5,546 nucleotides of DNA from Cytophagales bacterium (GTDB lineage: Bacteria; Bacteroidota; Bacteroidia; Cytophagales; Cyclobacteriaceae), in the NCBI GenBank assembly GCA_003504855.1, contig DNZD01000128.1, positions 1 through 5,546 of the forward strand, written 5' to 3'. The first letter of the stretch is position 1. Each line of letters starts with the position of its first letter. A program made the position numbers and the translations under genes. Under the pieces are notes generated by a model. The model saw only the letters and a list, made by a program, of their open reading frames with translations. It was not told the origin of the DNA and ran no database searches. Below, piece by piece: positions 1-5,546 of this stretch.

Positions 1-488
1 ATAAGCCTGAGCACATCCCGCTCGCGGTCAGTCAGGAGCGAATTTTCTTCGGCTGGCTGATTGAGGTCATGCATCAGCAAGCGTGTAATTTCCGGGCTCA
101 CATAAGGCATGCCCAGCATAATCTGTTTGAGGGCATTCTTTAGCTCAAACTGTTGAATGTTCTTGAGGAGATATCCATCTACACCTTCCTTCAGTAAACC
201 TTTTACGAGGTGGGCTTCATCGTGCATGCTCAGGGCCACCACCTTCACGCCAGGGTAGTCACGCTTGATGATGCGCGTCAGGTCCAATCCTGAAATTCCT
301 GGCAGGCTATAGTCTGTAAGCAGTATATCCGGTTGGTCTTTCTTAAAGAAATCAATCACTTCTTCACCAGTGCCGAGAGCGGCCAGGATAATAAAATCGG
401 GATCGCTCTCCAGCAGCGAGACCAGACCATCCAACACAATTCGATGGTCATCCACCAACACGACCTTAACCCTTTTACCACCCTTCAT
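1..488 (-). CDS. NarL/LuxR-family two-component response regulator, C-terminus cut by window edge
   Basis: Cytoplasmic response regulator that should take a phosphoryl group from a histidine kinase and then bind DNA. Reading from the ATG at 488, 162 codons are visible. The receiver domain covers about residues 6-125. It has the acidic pair D13-D14, the phosphoacceptor D59 in the motif LLTDYSLPG, the switch residue S87 (ALSMHDE) and the conserved K109 (GYLLKN). A linker follows, and then the start of a LuxR-type helix-turn-helix (LTDRERDVLRL, about residues 152-162), where the window ends. About 45-55 more residues are expected from the family's usual length. The gene lies 41 bases downstream of the small membrane-protein gene and in the same direction as the kinase gene. 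HisKA_3 kinases normally pair with NarL-type regulators, so it is probably the kinase's partner (inference). No Shine-Dalgarno is seen; the leader is A/T-rich, as is usual in Bacteroidota. Confidence 0.95.
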   Translation of the reverse strand, partial: MKGGKRVKVVLVDDHRIVLDGLVSLLESDPDFIILAALGTGEEVIDFFKKDQPDILLTDYSLPGISGLDLTRIIKRDYPGVKVVALSMHDEAHLVKGLLKEGVDGYLLKNIQQFELKNALKQIMLGMPYVSPEITRLLMHDLNQPAEENSLLTDRERDVLRL

Positions 489-529
489 AAGTGATAAAAA
501 TAGACGGTCTATGTAGTTATCTGCAACTA

Positions 530-1045
530 TCAAGGCAAGTAATGAAGGGGTATATTCAAAGGGGAGTATGTCCGGGAAAGGAATTTGGGCAGAATCCGGG
601 CCAAAACACCTGCCATGGCAAGAGCAGCAACCGACAGCCAGAGCCGATCCGGCCAACCCCAGGCGGCCAAAGGGCCGAACCATAGGATAGCAAGTGCCGA
701 TTGGGAGATTACAAACATCGCCACAATTAGCAGGCGACAATCCGGAGAACACCTGAATCGCACCTCGGACTGTTGGTGCAGGTAATGGTGCAAAACCCGG
801 ATAAATAAGGCGAATGTTCTTCCGGTGCCTCCGACATCATCCATTCCATCACTATTGATGGTAATTGGGTTTTGTCCACGCGCCTTCAGCTGCACCTGGT
901 AAAGGCTACCCAGTCGGGTTAAACGTACCTGACACAACTGCCCATACGCAATGGTGACCGACTGATCACCTTCGTTAATGGTCATGGCATCATCCTTTAA
1001 CTGTATGCGGACAGGCTGGTCGCCCGATAAATAGGTGTATTCCAC
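530..1045 (-). CDS. Small membrane protein with beta-rich (possibly PH-like) N-terminal domain; unknown function
   Basis: I do not recognise a named family with certainty. The protein is about 171 residues from the GTG at 1045. Residues 1-65 alternate short hydrophobic strands and polar turns (VRIQLKDDAMTI, QSVTIAYGQLCQVRLTR, LYQVQLK, ITINSDG), and an amphipathic helix follows (FALFIRVLHHYLHQQ). This layout resembles a PH-like fold, which is an inference from pattern only. Two hydrophobic segments at about residues 105-123 and 135-153 look like a membrane hairpin, with the basic tail ARILPKFLSR after it. There is no signal peptide. An in-frame TGA at 1088-1090 limits upstream extension. Three starts are possible: TTG at 1054 (three residues longer), GTG at 1045, which gives an N-terminus MEYTYLSG, and ATG at 985, which has AAGGA seven bases upstream but would remove the first strand. 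It lies 77 bases after the kinase gene and 41 before the regulator gene, so co-transcription and a role near the two-component pair are likely (inference). Confidence 0.75.
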   Translation of the reverse strand: MEYTYLSGDQPVRIQLKDDAMTINEGDQSVTIAYGQLCQVRLTRLGSLYQVQLKARGQNPITINSDGMDDVGGTGRTFALFIRVLHHYLHQQSEVRFRCSPDCRLLIVAMFVISQSALAILWFGPLAAWGWPDRLWLSVAALAMAGVLARILPKFLSRTYSPLNIPLHYLP

Positions 1046-1103
1046 AGCGGGCAAGGTCCTTCGAAATACCTGGCAACGCCATACCCATCATTACGTATTT
1101 TGT

Positions 1104-1125
1104 TGATCCGTGCTGACACGGATCA
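1104..1125 (-). other. Perfect 9-bp hairpin containing the kinase stop codon
   Basis: Read on the minus strand, TGATCCGTG, loop TCAG and CACGGATCA form a perfect 9-bp stem with a 4-base loop. The first three bases of the left arm are the TGA stop of the histidine kinase gene. The bases after the right arm (ACAAAATACG) do not form a T-run, so this is not a typical intrinsic terminator. It could protect the 3' end of a processed kinase message, cause partial termination, or affect coupling to the next gene. The structure is seen directly; the role is open. Confidence 0.6.
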
Positions 1126-3060
1126 GGCCGCAGCCAACTGACGTGTGGGCACCGTTATCACTACCGTGGTCCCGGTGCGACCCGGAGCACTGTCTATTTC
1201 TATCGCACCGCGAATGAGTCCAAGGCGGGAGTTAATGTTCTTCCATCCATTGCCTTCACTGCTGTACAATGCTGAAGCATCGAAGCCACTGCCATTGTCC
1301 TCCACGGTCACTACCAGTTCATCTTCATGCTGCACCAACTGAATGGAAATTTTCGTGGCCCCACTGTACTTGATGACATTGTTTACCCACTCCTGCCCAA
1401 TGCGGTAGAGTGCAATTTTCTGCTCTGCACTCATGGATCCGTCGAGGTCAAACGCCTGTACCGAAATCTGCACCTTACCCGTGCGATTGATGCGGTTGGC
1501 AAACTCGGTCAGTGCCTCAGTGAGTCCGCTGTTCATCAACACCTGGGGCATCAGGTTAAAGGCAATCTTGCGGATTTCAACGTTCATCTCGTTCAGTATT
1601 CCAACAGCTTCTTCAACCTTGGATTGCTGTACCGGATCATGGGACAGGTTGAGGCGAAGGGCAGAGATCATTTGTCCCATACCATCATGAAGATCGGCGG
1701 CGAACCGTCGACGCTCTTCTTCCTGTGAGGTAATAACCGCCTTCAATTGAGCAGTTTTCAGTTCACTTCGGGTAAAAGCTATCTCTGCTTCTTGCTTCAG
1801 TTGTGTACGGTTTCTCCAAAGCCAACCTAAACCGAGGAGACCCAGCAATAAGACCGTCATCAAAACGATAATCAGCTCATTGCGGGTGTTCCTGAAGTCT
1901 TTAAGTTGGTTCTCCTGGGTCAACTGTTGAATGGCATTCTCCTTCTTTTCAGTTTCGTACAATGTCTGCAGTTCAGCCACCTGTCGTGCTTTCTCCTGCT
2001 GAAACAGTGAGTCCTTCATGGTCGCATACTGCTGGTGCTCAAGAAACGCTCCCCGATAGTCACCCTGCGCCGCATATAATTCAGCCATTTCCCGATGGGC
2101 ATCCTGCACTTGTTCTTTGGCGCCAATTTTAATAGCCATGGCCAATCCACGTTCCACTTTGCGCAAGCCTTCCTCCACGCTACCGGTTTTGCGGTGAACC
2201 CCACCCAGATAAATCAACACCGACGCCAGCTCTTTTTTGTTGTCATATGACTCAAAAAGTTTCTGGGCACGAAGGAGATAGTTCATGGCGGGACCTTCCT
2301 GACCCAGTTTATCATACGTCATGCCGGTATTACAAAGCGTCATGGCGAGGAACTGTTGCACATTTTGTTGTTCAAACGCTTCATTGGCACGAAGGGAATA
2401 AAACAATGCGCTGTCGTAGCGTTCCAGCATCATATAGACGGAGCCGAGGTTAGCATCGCAAGCGGCCATTCCGAATTTGTGGTTTAGCTGCTGATACAGT
2501 TGTCTTGCTTCCCGGTAATAGCCAATCACCTGCTGATATTCCTTCTGCGCCTTGAGCACAATCCCAATATTGCTGAGCACCATCGCCATGTTGGAGGTAT
2601 CCTTTCGATGTTCAAAAATTCTCCGGGCCTCATAATAATACTCCAGTGCTTTTTGCCAGTCACCTTTTTCATCGTGTACTATGCCGATGTCATTCAACAG
2701 TCGGGCTGTCTTGGCTTCATCTCCGGATTTTCTGGCCATTTCAAGGGCCTTCAATTCAAAAGACAAGGCATCCGTATAGTTACCCTGGGCCTCGTGGGTG
2801 ATGCCTATGTAGTTAAGGGCCGCACCTTCCAGGTCGGTTTCATTTAATTGTCTGGCCAAATCAAGGGCAGCGAGTCCATAGGTTCGGGCGGTGTCGGCAT
2901 TGGAGAATCGGAGTTGCCAGCAGAGCTCCAGCAGGACTTTTGCCCTTGCTTTTCCCTGGGCCGATCTGAGGGCAATTTTGAGGCTGTCGATGTTGCCATT
3001 TTGGGCATTTAGGGGCACCGATAGGGCGAGGGTGAGGATGAAGGCTAGAAAACAACGCAT
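1123..3060 (-). CDS. Periplasmic-TPR sensor histidine kinase (HisKA_3 / HATPase_c)
   Basis: Inner-membrane sensor kinase of 645 residues. Residues 1-20 form a signal peptide ending LNAQ. Eight TPR units fill about 40-354, with equivalent positions exactly 40 residues apart (G86, G126, G166, G206, G246, G286). A charged, probably coiled-coil stretch covers about 355-392, and one transmembrane helix about 395-414. A signalling helix (415-450) leads into a HisKA_3 dimerisation domain with phosphoacceptor H458 in DLHDG. The HATPase_c domain follows, with an N-box at E557 and N560-N561 (QEWVNNVIKY), D588 in VEDNGSGF, and GNGWKNI at 603-609 as the lid/G2 region. All catalytic motifs look intact. 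The layout implies a periplasmic TPR sensor and a cytoplasmic kinase. The ligand or partner is unknown; TPRs usually bind peptides or proteins. It is the first gene of a minus-strand cluster that ends with a NarL-type regulator, its probable phosphorylation target. The ATG at 3060 is chosen because it directly precedes the signal peptide. Confidence 0.96.
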   Translation of the reverse strand: MRCFLAFILTLALSVPLNAQNGNIDSLKIALRSAQGKARAKVLLELCWQLRFSNADTARTYGLAALDLARQLNETDLEGAALNYIGITHEAQGNYTDALSFELKALEMARKSGDEAKTARLLNDIGIVHDEKGDWQKALEYYYEARRIFEHRKDTSNMAMVLSNIGIVLKAQKEYQQVIGYYREARQLYQQLNHKFGMAACDANLGSVYMMLERYDSALFYSLRANEAFEQQNVQQFLAMTLCNTGMTYDKLGQEGPAMNYLLRAQKLFESYDNKKELASVLIYLGGVHRKTGSVEEGLRKVERGLAMAIKIGAKEQVQDAHREMAELYAAQGDYRGAFLEHQQYATMKDSLFQQEKARQVAELQTLYETEKKENAIQQLTQENQLKDFRNTRNELIIVLMTVLLLGLLGLGWLWRNRTQLKQEAEIAFTRSELKTAQLKAVITSQEEERRRFAADLHDGMGQMISALRLNLSHDPVQQSKVEEAVGILNEMNVEIRKIAFNLMPQVLMNSGLTEALTEFANRINRTGKVQISVQAFDLDGSMSAEQKIALYRIGQEWVNNVIKYSGATKISIQLVQHEDELVVTVEDNGSGFDASALYSSEGNGWKNINSRLGLIRGAIEIDSAPGRTGTTVVITVPTRQLAAA

Positions 3061-3074
3061 ACGGTAGACATTTA

Positions 3075-3107
3075 ACCTGCCTAAAAGATACGATCCGGAA
3101 GGCAGGT
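3075..3107. promoter_or_regulatory. Perfect 8-bp inverted repeat with candidate -7 element of the kinase operon
   Basis: ACCTGCCT (3075-3082) and AGGCAGGT (3100-3107) are exact inverted repeats around a 17-base spacer. On the minus strand the spacer contains TATCTTTT (3090-3083), one mismatch from the Bacteroidota -7 consensus TAnnTTTG. I see no good TTTG -33 box upstream. The repeat starts 15 bases before the kinase ATG at 3060. It could be an operator over the kinase promoter, or a leader hairpin if transcription starts further upstream. The repeat is certain; its function is inferred. Confidence 0.4.
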
Positions 3108-3126
3108 CCCATTATTTTCGGCCTGA

Positions 3127-3159
3127 CTTGGAGAATTCGGTCGATTATGCCGATATTTG
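3127..3159 (+). promoter_or_regulatory. Candidate Bacteroidota-type promoter for rpmB operon
   Basis: CTTG (3127-3130), a 21-base spacer and GATATTTG (3152-3159) resemble the phylum's -33 TTTG / -7 TAnnTTTG promoter with one mismatch in each box. The predicted start would leave a leader of about 30-35 bases before the rpmB ATG at 3198. Assigned by pattern only. Confidence 0.4.
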
Positions 3160-3166
3160 CAATCCT

Positions 3167-3187
3167 TTTTAAGGAAAGGGCTTAAAA
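3167..3187 (+). other. AT-rich inverted repeat in the rpmB leader
   Basis: TTTTAAG (3167-3173) and CTTAAAA (3181-3187) pair perfectly around a purine loop, GAAAGGG. The repeat ends 10 bases before the rpmB start codon. It is weak in GC and may only form a marginal hairpin. A role in translational control of the ribosomal genes is possible but not shown. Confidence 0.3.
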
Positions 3188-3197
3188 TCAACAACTT

Positions 3198-3437
3198 ATG
3201 GCAAGGGTTTGCGAAATCACAGGAAAGCGTCCTCACGTAGGAAACAAAGTTTCTCACGCGAATAACAAAAGCAAGAGAAGGTTCTATCCGAACCTTCAGA
3301 CGAAGCGCTTTTACATTCCTGAAGAAGGCAAGTGGATTACCTTGAAGGTTTCTACGAAAGCTATTAAGACGATTAACAACAAAGGCATCACGGCTGTGTT
3401 GAAAGAAGCACGCGCCAAGGGCATGTTGGCTAACTGA
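3198..3437 (+). CDS. rpmB: 50S ribosomal protein L28 (bL28)
   Basis: Structural protein of the large ribosomal subunit, 79 residues, close to the usual length for the family. The N-terminus MARVCEITGKRPHVGNKVSHANN is the L28 signature, and the following stretch (NKSKRRFYPNLQTKRF) is strongly basic, as expected for rRNA binding. Only one cysteine (C5) is present, so a zinc-binding Cys cluster is absent. The start codon is the ATG at 3198, preceded by an A/T-rich leader without a Shine-Dalgarno. It is the first gene of a plus-strand cluster, 17 bases before rpmG, and is transcribed divergently from the histidine kinase gene. Confidence 0.98.
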   Translation: MARVCEITGKRPHVGNKVSHANNKSKRRFYPNLQTKRFYIPEEGKWITLKVSTKAIKTINNKGITAVLKEARAKGMLAN

Positions 3438-3454
3438 TATAAACTGACAAGAAC

Positions 3455-3637
3455 ATGGCAAAGAAAGGCAACCGCATTCAGGTGATTCTGGAGTGCACCG
3501 AGCATAAGGCTACCGGTCAGCCGGGCATGAGCCGTTACATCACCACCAAGAACCGCAAGAATACTACCGAGCGTGTCGAGTTGAAAAAATACAACCCGAT
3601 CCTCAAGAAATACACCGTTCACAAAGAAATTAAGTAA
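3455..3637 (+). CDS. rpmG: 50S ribosomal protein L33 (bL33), zinc-free type
   Basis: Small basic protein of the large ribosomal subunit, 60 residues. The motifs [25 protein letters not shown] and the end [19 protein letters not shown] are typical of L33. The zinc-binding form carries two CxxC pairs. Here only C14 is present, so this is the C-minus form. It lies 17 bases after rpmB and only 2 bases before the next small gene, which indicates one transcript. No Shine-Dalgarno is seen before the ATG at 3455. Confidence 0.98.
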   Translation: MAKKGNRIQVILECTEHKATGQPGMSRYITTKNRKNTTERVELKKYNPILKKYTVHKEIK

Positions 3638-3639
3638 TC

Positions 3640-3798
3640 ATGGCAAAGAAAGTTGTTGCATCGCTCAAGAAAACCGATGGTAAAAGCTTCGCCAAGGTGA
3701 TTCGTGCCGTTAAGTCTGAAAAGACAGGCGCCTACACCTTCAAAGAAGAGATTGTGGCTACCGACCTCGTAAAAGAGACGTTGGCCAAGAAGAACTAA
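3640..3798 (+). CDS. DUF4295-type small basic protein, probable Bacteroidota ribosomal protein
   Basis: A 52-residue, lysine-rich protein that begins MAKKVVASLKKTDGKSFAKV and ends at the TAA at 3796-3798. Its size, composition and position directly after rpmG match the DUF4295 family, which I know as a Bacteroidota-restricted neighbour of rpmB-rpmG-ftsY. I recall structural work on a Flavobacterium ribosome that described an extra large-subunit protein, bL38. Whether this is that protein is from memory and not certain. It starts 2 bases after the rpmG stop, so translation is probably coupled. The start context (ATGGCAAAGAAA) is nearly the same as that of rpmG (ATGGCAAAGAAAGG), which fits a shared ribosomal mode of expression. 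The strong terminator at 3820-3844 follows 21 bases after the stop. Confidence 0.9.
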   Translation: MAKKVVASLKKTDGKSFAKVIRAVKSEKTGAYTFKEEIVATDLVKETLAKKN

Positions 3799-3819
3799 TC
3801 GGTTCATCAAAAATCATTG

Positions 3820-3844
3820 AAAGTCCCGAACCGGGACTTTTTTT
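3820..3844 (+). terminator. Strong intrinsic terminator after the ribosomal genes, inside the ftsY leader
   Basis: AAAGTCCCG (3820-3828), loop AAC and CGGGACTTT (3832-3840) form a perfect 9-bp GC-containing stem. A run of seven T bases (3838-3844) begins in the last bases of the right arm. On the opposite strand no comparable T-run follows, so it acts mainly on plus-strand transcription. It ends 14 bases before the ftsY ATG, so any ftsY message made by read-through carries it in its leader. Confidence 0.88.
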
Positions 3845-3858
3845 ATTTACAACCACCC

Positions 3859-4812
3859 ATGTCGCTATTCAGTAATTTGTTTTCACGGGAGAAGAAAGAA
3901 TCCCTTAACAAAGGCCTGGAGAAGTCCAAAGAGAGCTTCTTTAGCAAGCTGAGCAAGGCCGTTATCGGCAAGTCGTCGGTTGACGATGAAGTGCTCGATA
4001 ACCTGGAAGAAATCCTGGTAGGCTCCGACGTGGGTATAGACACCACGCTCAAAATCATTGCACGAATTCAGTCGCGCGTTGCCCGCGACAAATACGTAGG
4101 TACCGACGAACTGGATAGAATACTTCGGGAAGAAGTCGCCGCACTGCTGGCAGAAAATCCTACTTCCAGTGCTGGCACAGCCGAACTTTCAGCAAAGCCC
4201 TATGTCATCATGGTGGTTGGGGTGAATGGGGTTGGAAAAACCACCACCATCGGTAAGCTGGCGGCTCAATTCAAAAAGCAAGGTAAATCCGTCGTATTGG
4301 GTGCCGCAGATACGTTTCGCGCAGCAGCCGTTGATCAACTGAAACTCTGGGGTAAGCGTGTAGACGTGCCCGTCATTGCCAAGGGCATGAATACCGACCC
4401 CTCGGCAGTAGCCTTTGAAACGGTGAAGTACGGTGTTGAAAACAATGCTGATGTCATCATTGTAGATACGGCAGGTCGCCTGCATACCAAAGTCAACCTG
4501 ATGGCGGAGCTTTCTAAAATCAAGCGCGCCATTGAAAAAGTGCTGCCCGCAGGCCCACATGAAGTATTGTTGGTGCTTGATGGAAGCACCGGTCAAAATG
4601 CGTTGGTTCAGGCGCGGGAATTCACCAAAGCCACCGAGGTATCTGCCCTGGCCATCACCAAACTAGATGGTACCGCCAAAGGTGGTGTGGTGATCGGCAT
4701 CAGTGATGAGTTTAAAATTCCCGTAAAATATATCGGTGTGGGCGAGCAGGTGGATGACCTCCAGTTATTCAACCGTGCAGAATTCGTTGACTCTCTCTTT
4801 CAGAAAAACTAG
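3859..4812 (+). CDS. ftsY: Signal recognition particle receptor FtsY
   Basis: SRP receptor GTPase that docks ribosome-SRP complexes at the inner membrane for co-translational insertion. It has 317 residues, a short form without the long acidic A domain of E. coli. The N-terminal helix (about 1-36, with SLFSNLF and a Lys/Ser-rich amphipathic stretch) probably binds membrane. The N domain is about 37-100 and the G domain about 112-317. GTPase motifs are intact: P-loop GVNGVGKTTT (121-130), DTFRAAA (151-157), DTAGR (203-207), TKLD (267-270) and GVGE (293-296). The ATG at 3859 is chosen over an upstream in-frame TTG at 3817, because that start would place the terminator stem within the coding sequence and add 14 residues unlike FtsY. 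Downstream of rpmB-rpmG-DUF4295 is its usual place in Bacteroidota. Its stop overlaps the convergent gene. Confidence 0.98.
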   Translation: MSLFSNLFSREKKESLNKGLEKSKESFFSKLSKAVIGKSSVDDEVLDNLEEILVGSDVGIDTTLKIIARIQSRVARDKYVGTDELDRILREEVAALLAENPTSSAGTAELSAKPYVIMVVGVNGVGKTTTIGKLAAQFKKQGKSVVLGAADTFRAAAVDQLKLWGKRVDVPVIAKGMNTDPSAVAFETVKYGVENNADVIIVDTAGRLHTKVNLMAELSKIKRAIEKVLPAGPHEVLLVLDGSTGQNALVQAREFTKATEVSALAITKLDGTAKGGVVIGISDEFKIPVKYIGVGEQVDDLQLFNRAEFVDSLFQKN

Positions 4813-5546
4813 TTGGTGGCGCCTGGTGCAGGCCTGGACTTTGTCTTCTTCTCTTTGCCGAACGGTATTCGCCACATCACCTGGTAATTGAATCCCCACG
4901 TTACTCCTTTCCCGTTCAATCCATAGCCTGGTATGTCATAGGCCTTTACAGCAGTATCTCCCTGTACCCCGGGCGCAAACTTCATGCGGGCTGTGTATCC
5001 CAACCAGAAATTCTTCCACATTTTCACCCGCAGACCGGTCACTATTTCACCCCACCCGGCGCTTACTGAAGGGTTAACAAGATCCTGTTGGATCGTTCCA
5101 AAGACAACATCATTGGTGATCACAGTCGTGGATTCATGGAATTGACTGCGTCCATACCGGAAACCCAGAAAGAACATATTCCGGTCTGGGTCCTTCATTA
5201 ATAAATTCACGTCGATGCCGGCTCGCCAGTACGTGCCCCCATTGCTGTACGTTCCTCCGGTTTTGAGATTATAATTTCTTTCCCACGAACCGTAGTCGGC
5301 AGCAAGGTAGTACCGGCCGAGGTCCATATCCGCATTAACCTCCCATCCCTTGAAGGTTGCAATAGTCTGCGACCTGATGATGCTGAGCAGGTCGGTACTG
5401 AATCGAATGGCACGCGGATATATCTTGACCCGAAGGCTGTCCGGCTTGCGATAATGAACTGTATCCTTTGGCGGTTCACCCCCTGACTGCCCGTAGGCTG
5501 CGCAGGAAATGCACAACAGCACGAGGCTACAGCCTGATCTCCAGAT
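4809..5546 (-). CDS. DUF6048-like exported protein, probable outer-membrane beta-barrel; N-terminus beyond window edge
   Basis: About 245 residues are visible. The reading frame stays open to the right edge, and the residues before the internal GTG at 5522 (IWRSGCSLV) continue a hydrophobic stretch ending CAAYGQ. This looks like a signal peptidase I signal peptide, so the true start probably lies a few codons outside the window. The mature part has alternating aromatic strands (GRYYLAADYGSWERNY, YWRAGIDVNLL, MFFLGFRYGRSQF, FWLGYTARMKF, VTWGFNYQVMWRIPF), the pattern of a small outer-membrane beta-barrel. A basic tail, KEKKTKSRP, follows. The motif order resembles DUF6048 as I know it from Bacteroidota; this is recognition by eye. 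Function is unknown. It converges on ftsY, and the two stop codons share CTAG (4809-4812). Confidence 0.85.
   Translation of the reverse strand: MWRSGCSLVLLCISCAAYGQSGGEPPKDTVHYRKPDSLRVKIYPRAIRFSTDLLSIIRSQTIATFKGWEVNADMDLGRYYLAADYGSWERNYNLKTGGTYSNGGTYWRAGIDVNLLMKDPDRNMFFLGFRYGRSQFHESTTVITNDVVFGTIQQDLVNPSVSAGWGEIVTGLRVKMWKNFWLGYTARMKFAPGVQGDTAVKAYDIPGYGLNGKGVTWGFNYQVMWRIPFGKEKKTKSRPAPGATN

Noticed and set aside
514..529. Inverted repeat TAGTT-6-AACTA just after the membrane-protein stop
   Set aside because: A 5-bp A/T-rich stem without a T-run is too weak to call a terminator or operator.
983..1000. AAGGA seven bases before an internal ATG (985) of the small membrane-protein gene, as the true start
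   Set aside because: Starting there would drop the first strand of the beta-rich domain, and Bacteroidota rarely rely on Shine-Dalgarno pairing. It is kept only as an alternative start.
1055..1088. ATG at 1088 in another frame, as a frameshifted N-terminus of the small membrane protein
   Set aside because: It would need a frameshift, and the peptide (MGMALPGISKDLARCG) does not resemble a natural extension of the domain.
1327..1728. 133-codon plus-strand open frame opposite the kinase gene
   Set aside because: It is antisense to the intact HisKA_3/HATPase_c coding sequence, shows no recognisable motif, and overlaps other open frames on the same strand.
3081..3622. Minus-strand open frames of 126 and 103 codons across rpmB and rpmG
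   Set aside because: They lie antisense to clearly conserved ribosomal-protein genes and look like by-products of their codon bias.
3817..3858. N-terminal extension of FtsY from a TTG start
   Set aside because: The extra 14 codons read through the terminator stem and T-run and give residues unlike FtsY. The ATG at 3859 gives the expected MSLFSNLF start.
4189..4596. 135-codon minus-strand open frame inside ftsY
   Set aside because: It is antisense to the conserved GTPase domain and has no independent support.

Overview
This window looks like a chromosomal segment from a member of the Bacteroidota, possibly a Cytophagales-type organism. Four things support this: the run rpmB-rpmG-(DUF4295)-ftsY, a periplasmic-TPR histidine kinase of a type common in the phylum, a DUF6048-like exported protein, and start codons that mostly lack a Shine-Dalgarno sequence. 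The finer placement is an inference from general resemblance. There are no mobile elements, CRISPR arrays, rRNA or tRNA genes, and no gene-free stretch over 300 bases. The longest intergenic gap is 137 bases.

Left half, minus strand (read right to left from 3060): a probable operon of three genes. A signal-peptide/TPR/transmembrane sensor histidine kinase of the HisKA_3 (NarL-partner) class comes first. It is followed by a small protein with two C-terminal membrane helices and a beta-rich, possibly PH-like N-terminal part. A NarL/LuxR-type response regulator comes last, and its DNA-binding domain runs off the left edge. Together they form a two-component system with an uncharacterised membrane protein encoded between kinase and regulator. 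A perfect 9-bp hairpin contains the kinase stop codon.

Middle (3061-3197): a divergent intergenic region with candidate promoter elements on both strands and a perfect 8-bp inverted repeat in front of the kinase gene.

Right half, plus strand: rpmB (L28), rpmG (L33), a 52-residue DUF4295-type basic protein and ftsY, the signal recognition particle receptor. A strong intrinsic terminator lies between the DUF4295 gene and ftsY, ending only 14 bases before the ftsY ATG. It is therefore either the end of the ribosomal transcript or an attenuator that lowers ftsY expression. Finally, a minus-strand gene for a DUF6048-like exported protein, probably a beta-barrel, converges on ftsY. The two stop codons share the palindrome CTAG. 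Its 5' end lies beyond the right edge.

Most of the window is conventional. The points most worth a second look are the membrane protein inside the two-component operon, the kinase's strictly 40-residue-periodic TPR sensor, the hairpin on the kinase stop codon, and the terminator within the ftsY leader. I found no convincing wholly new system.
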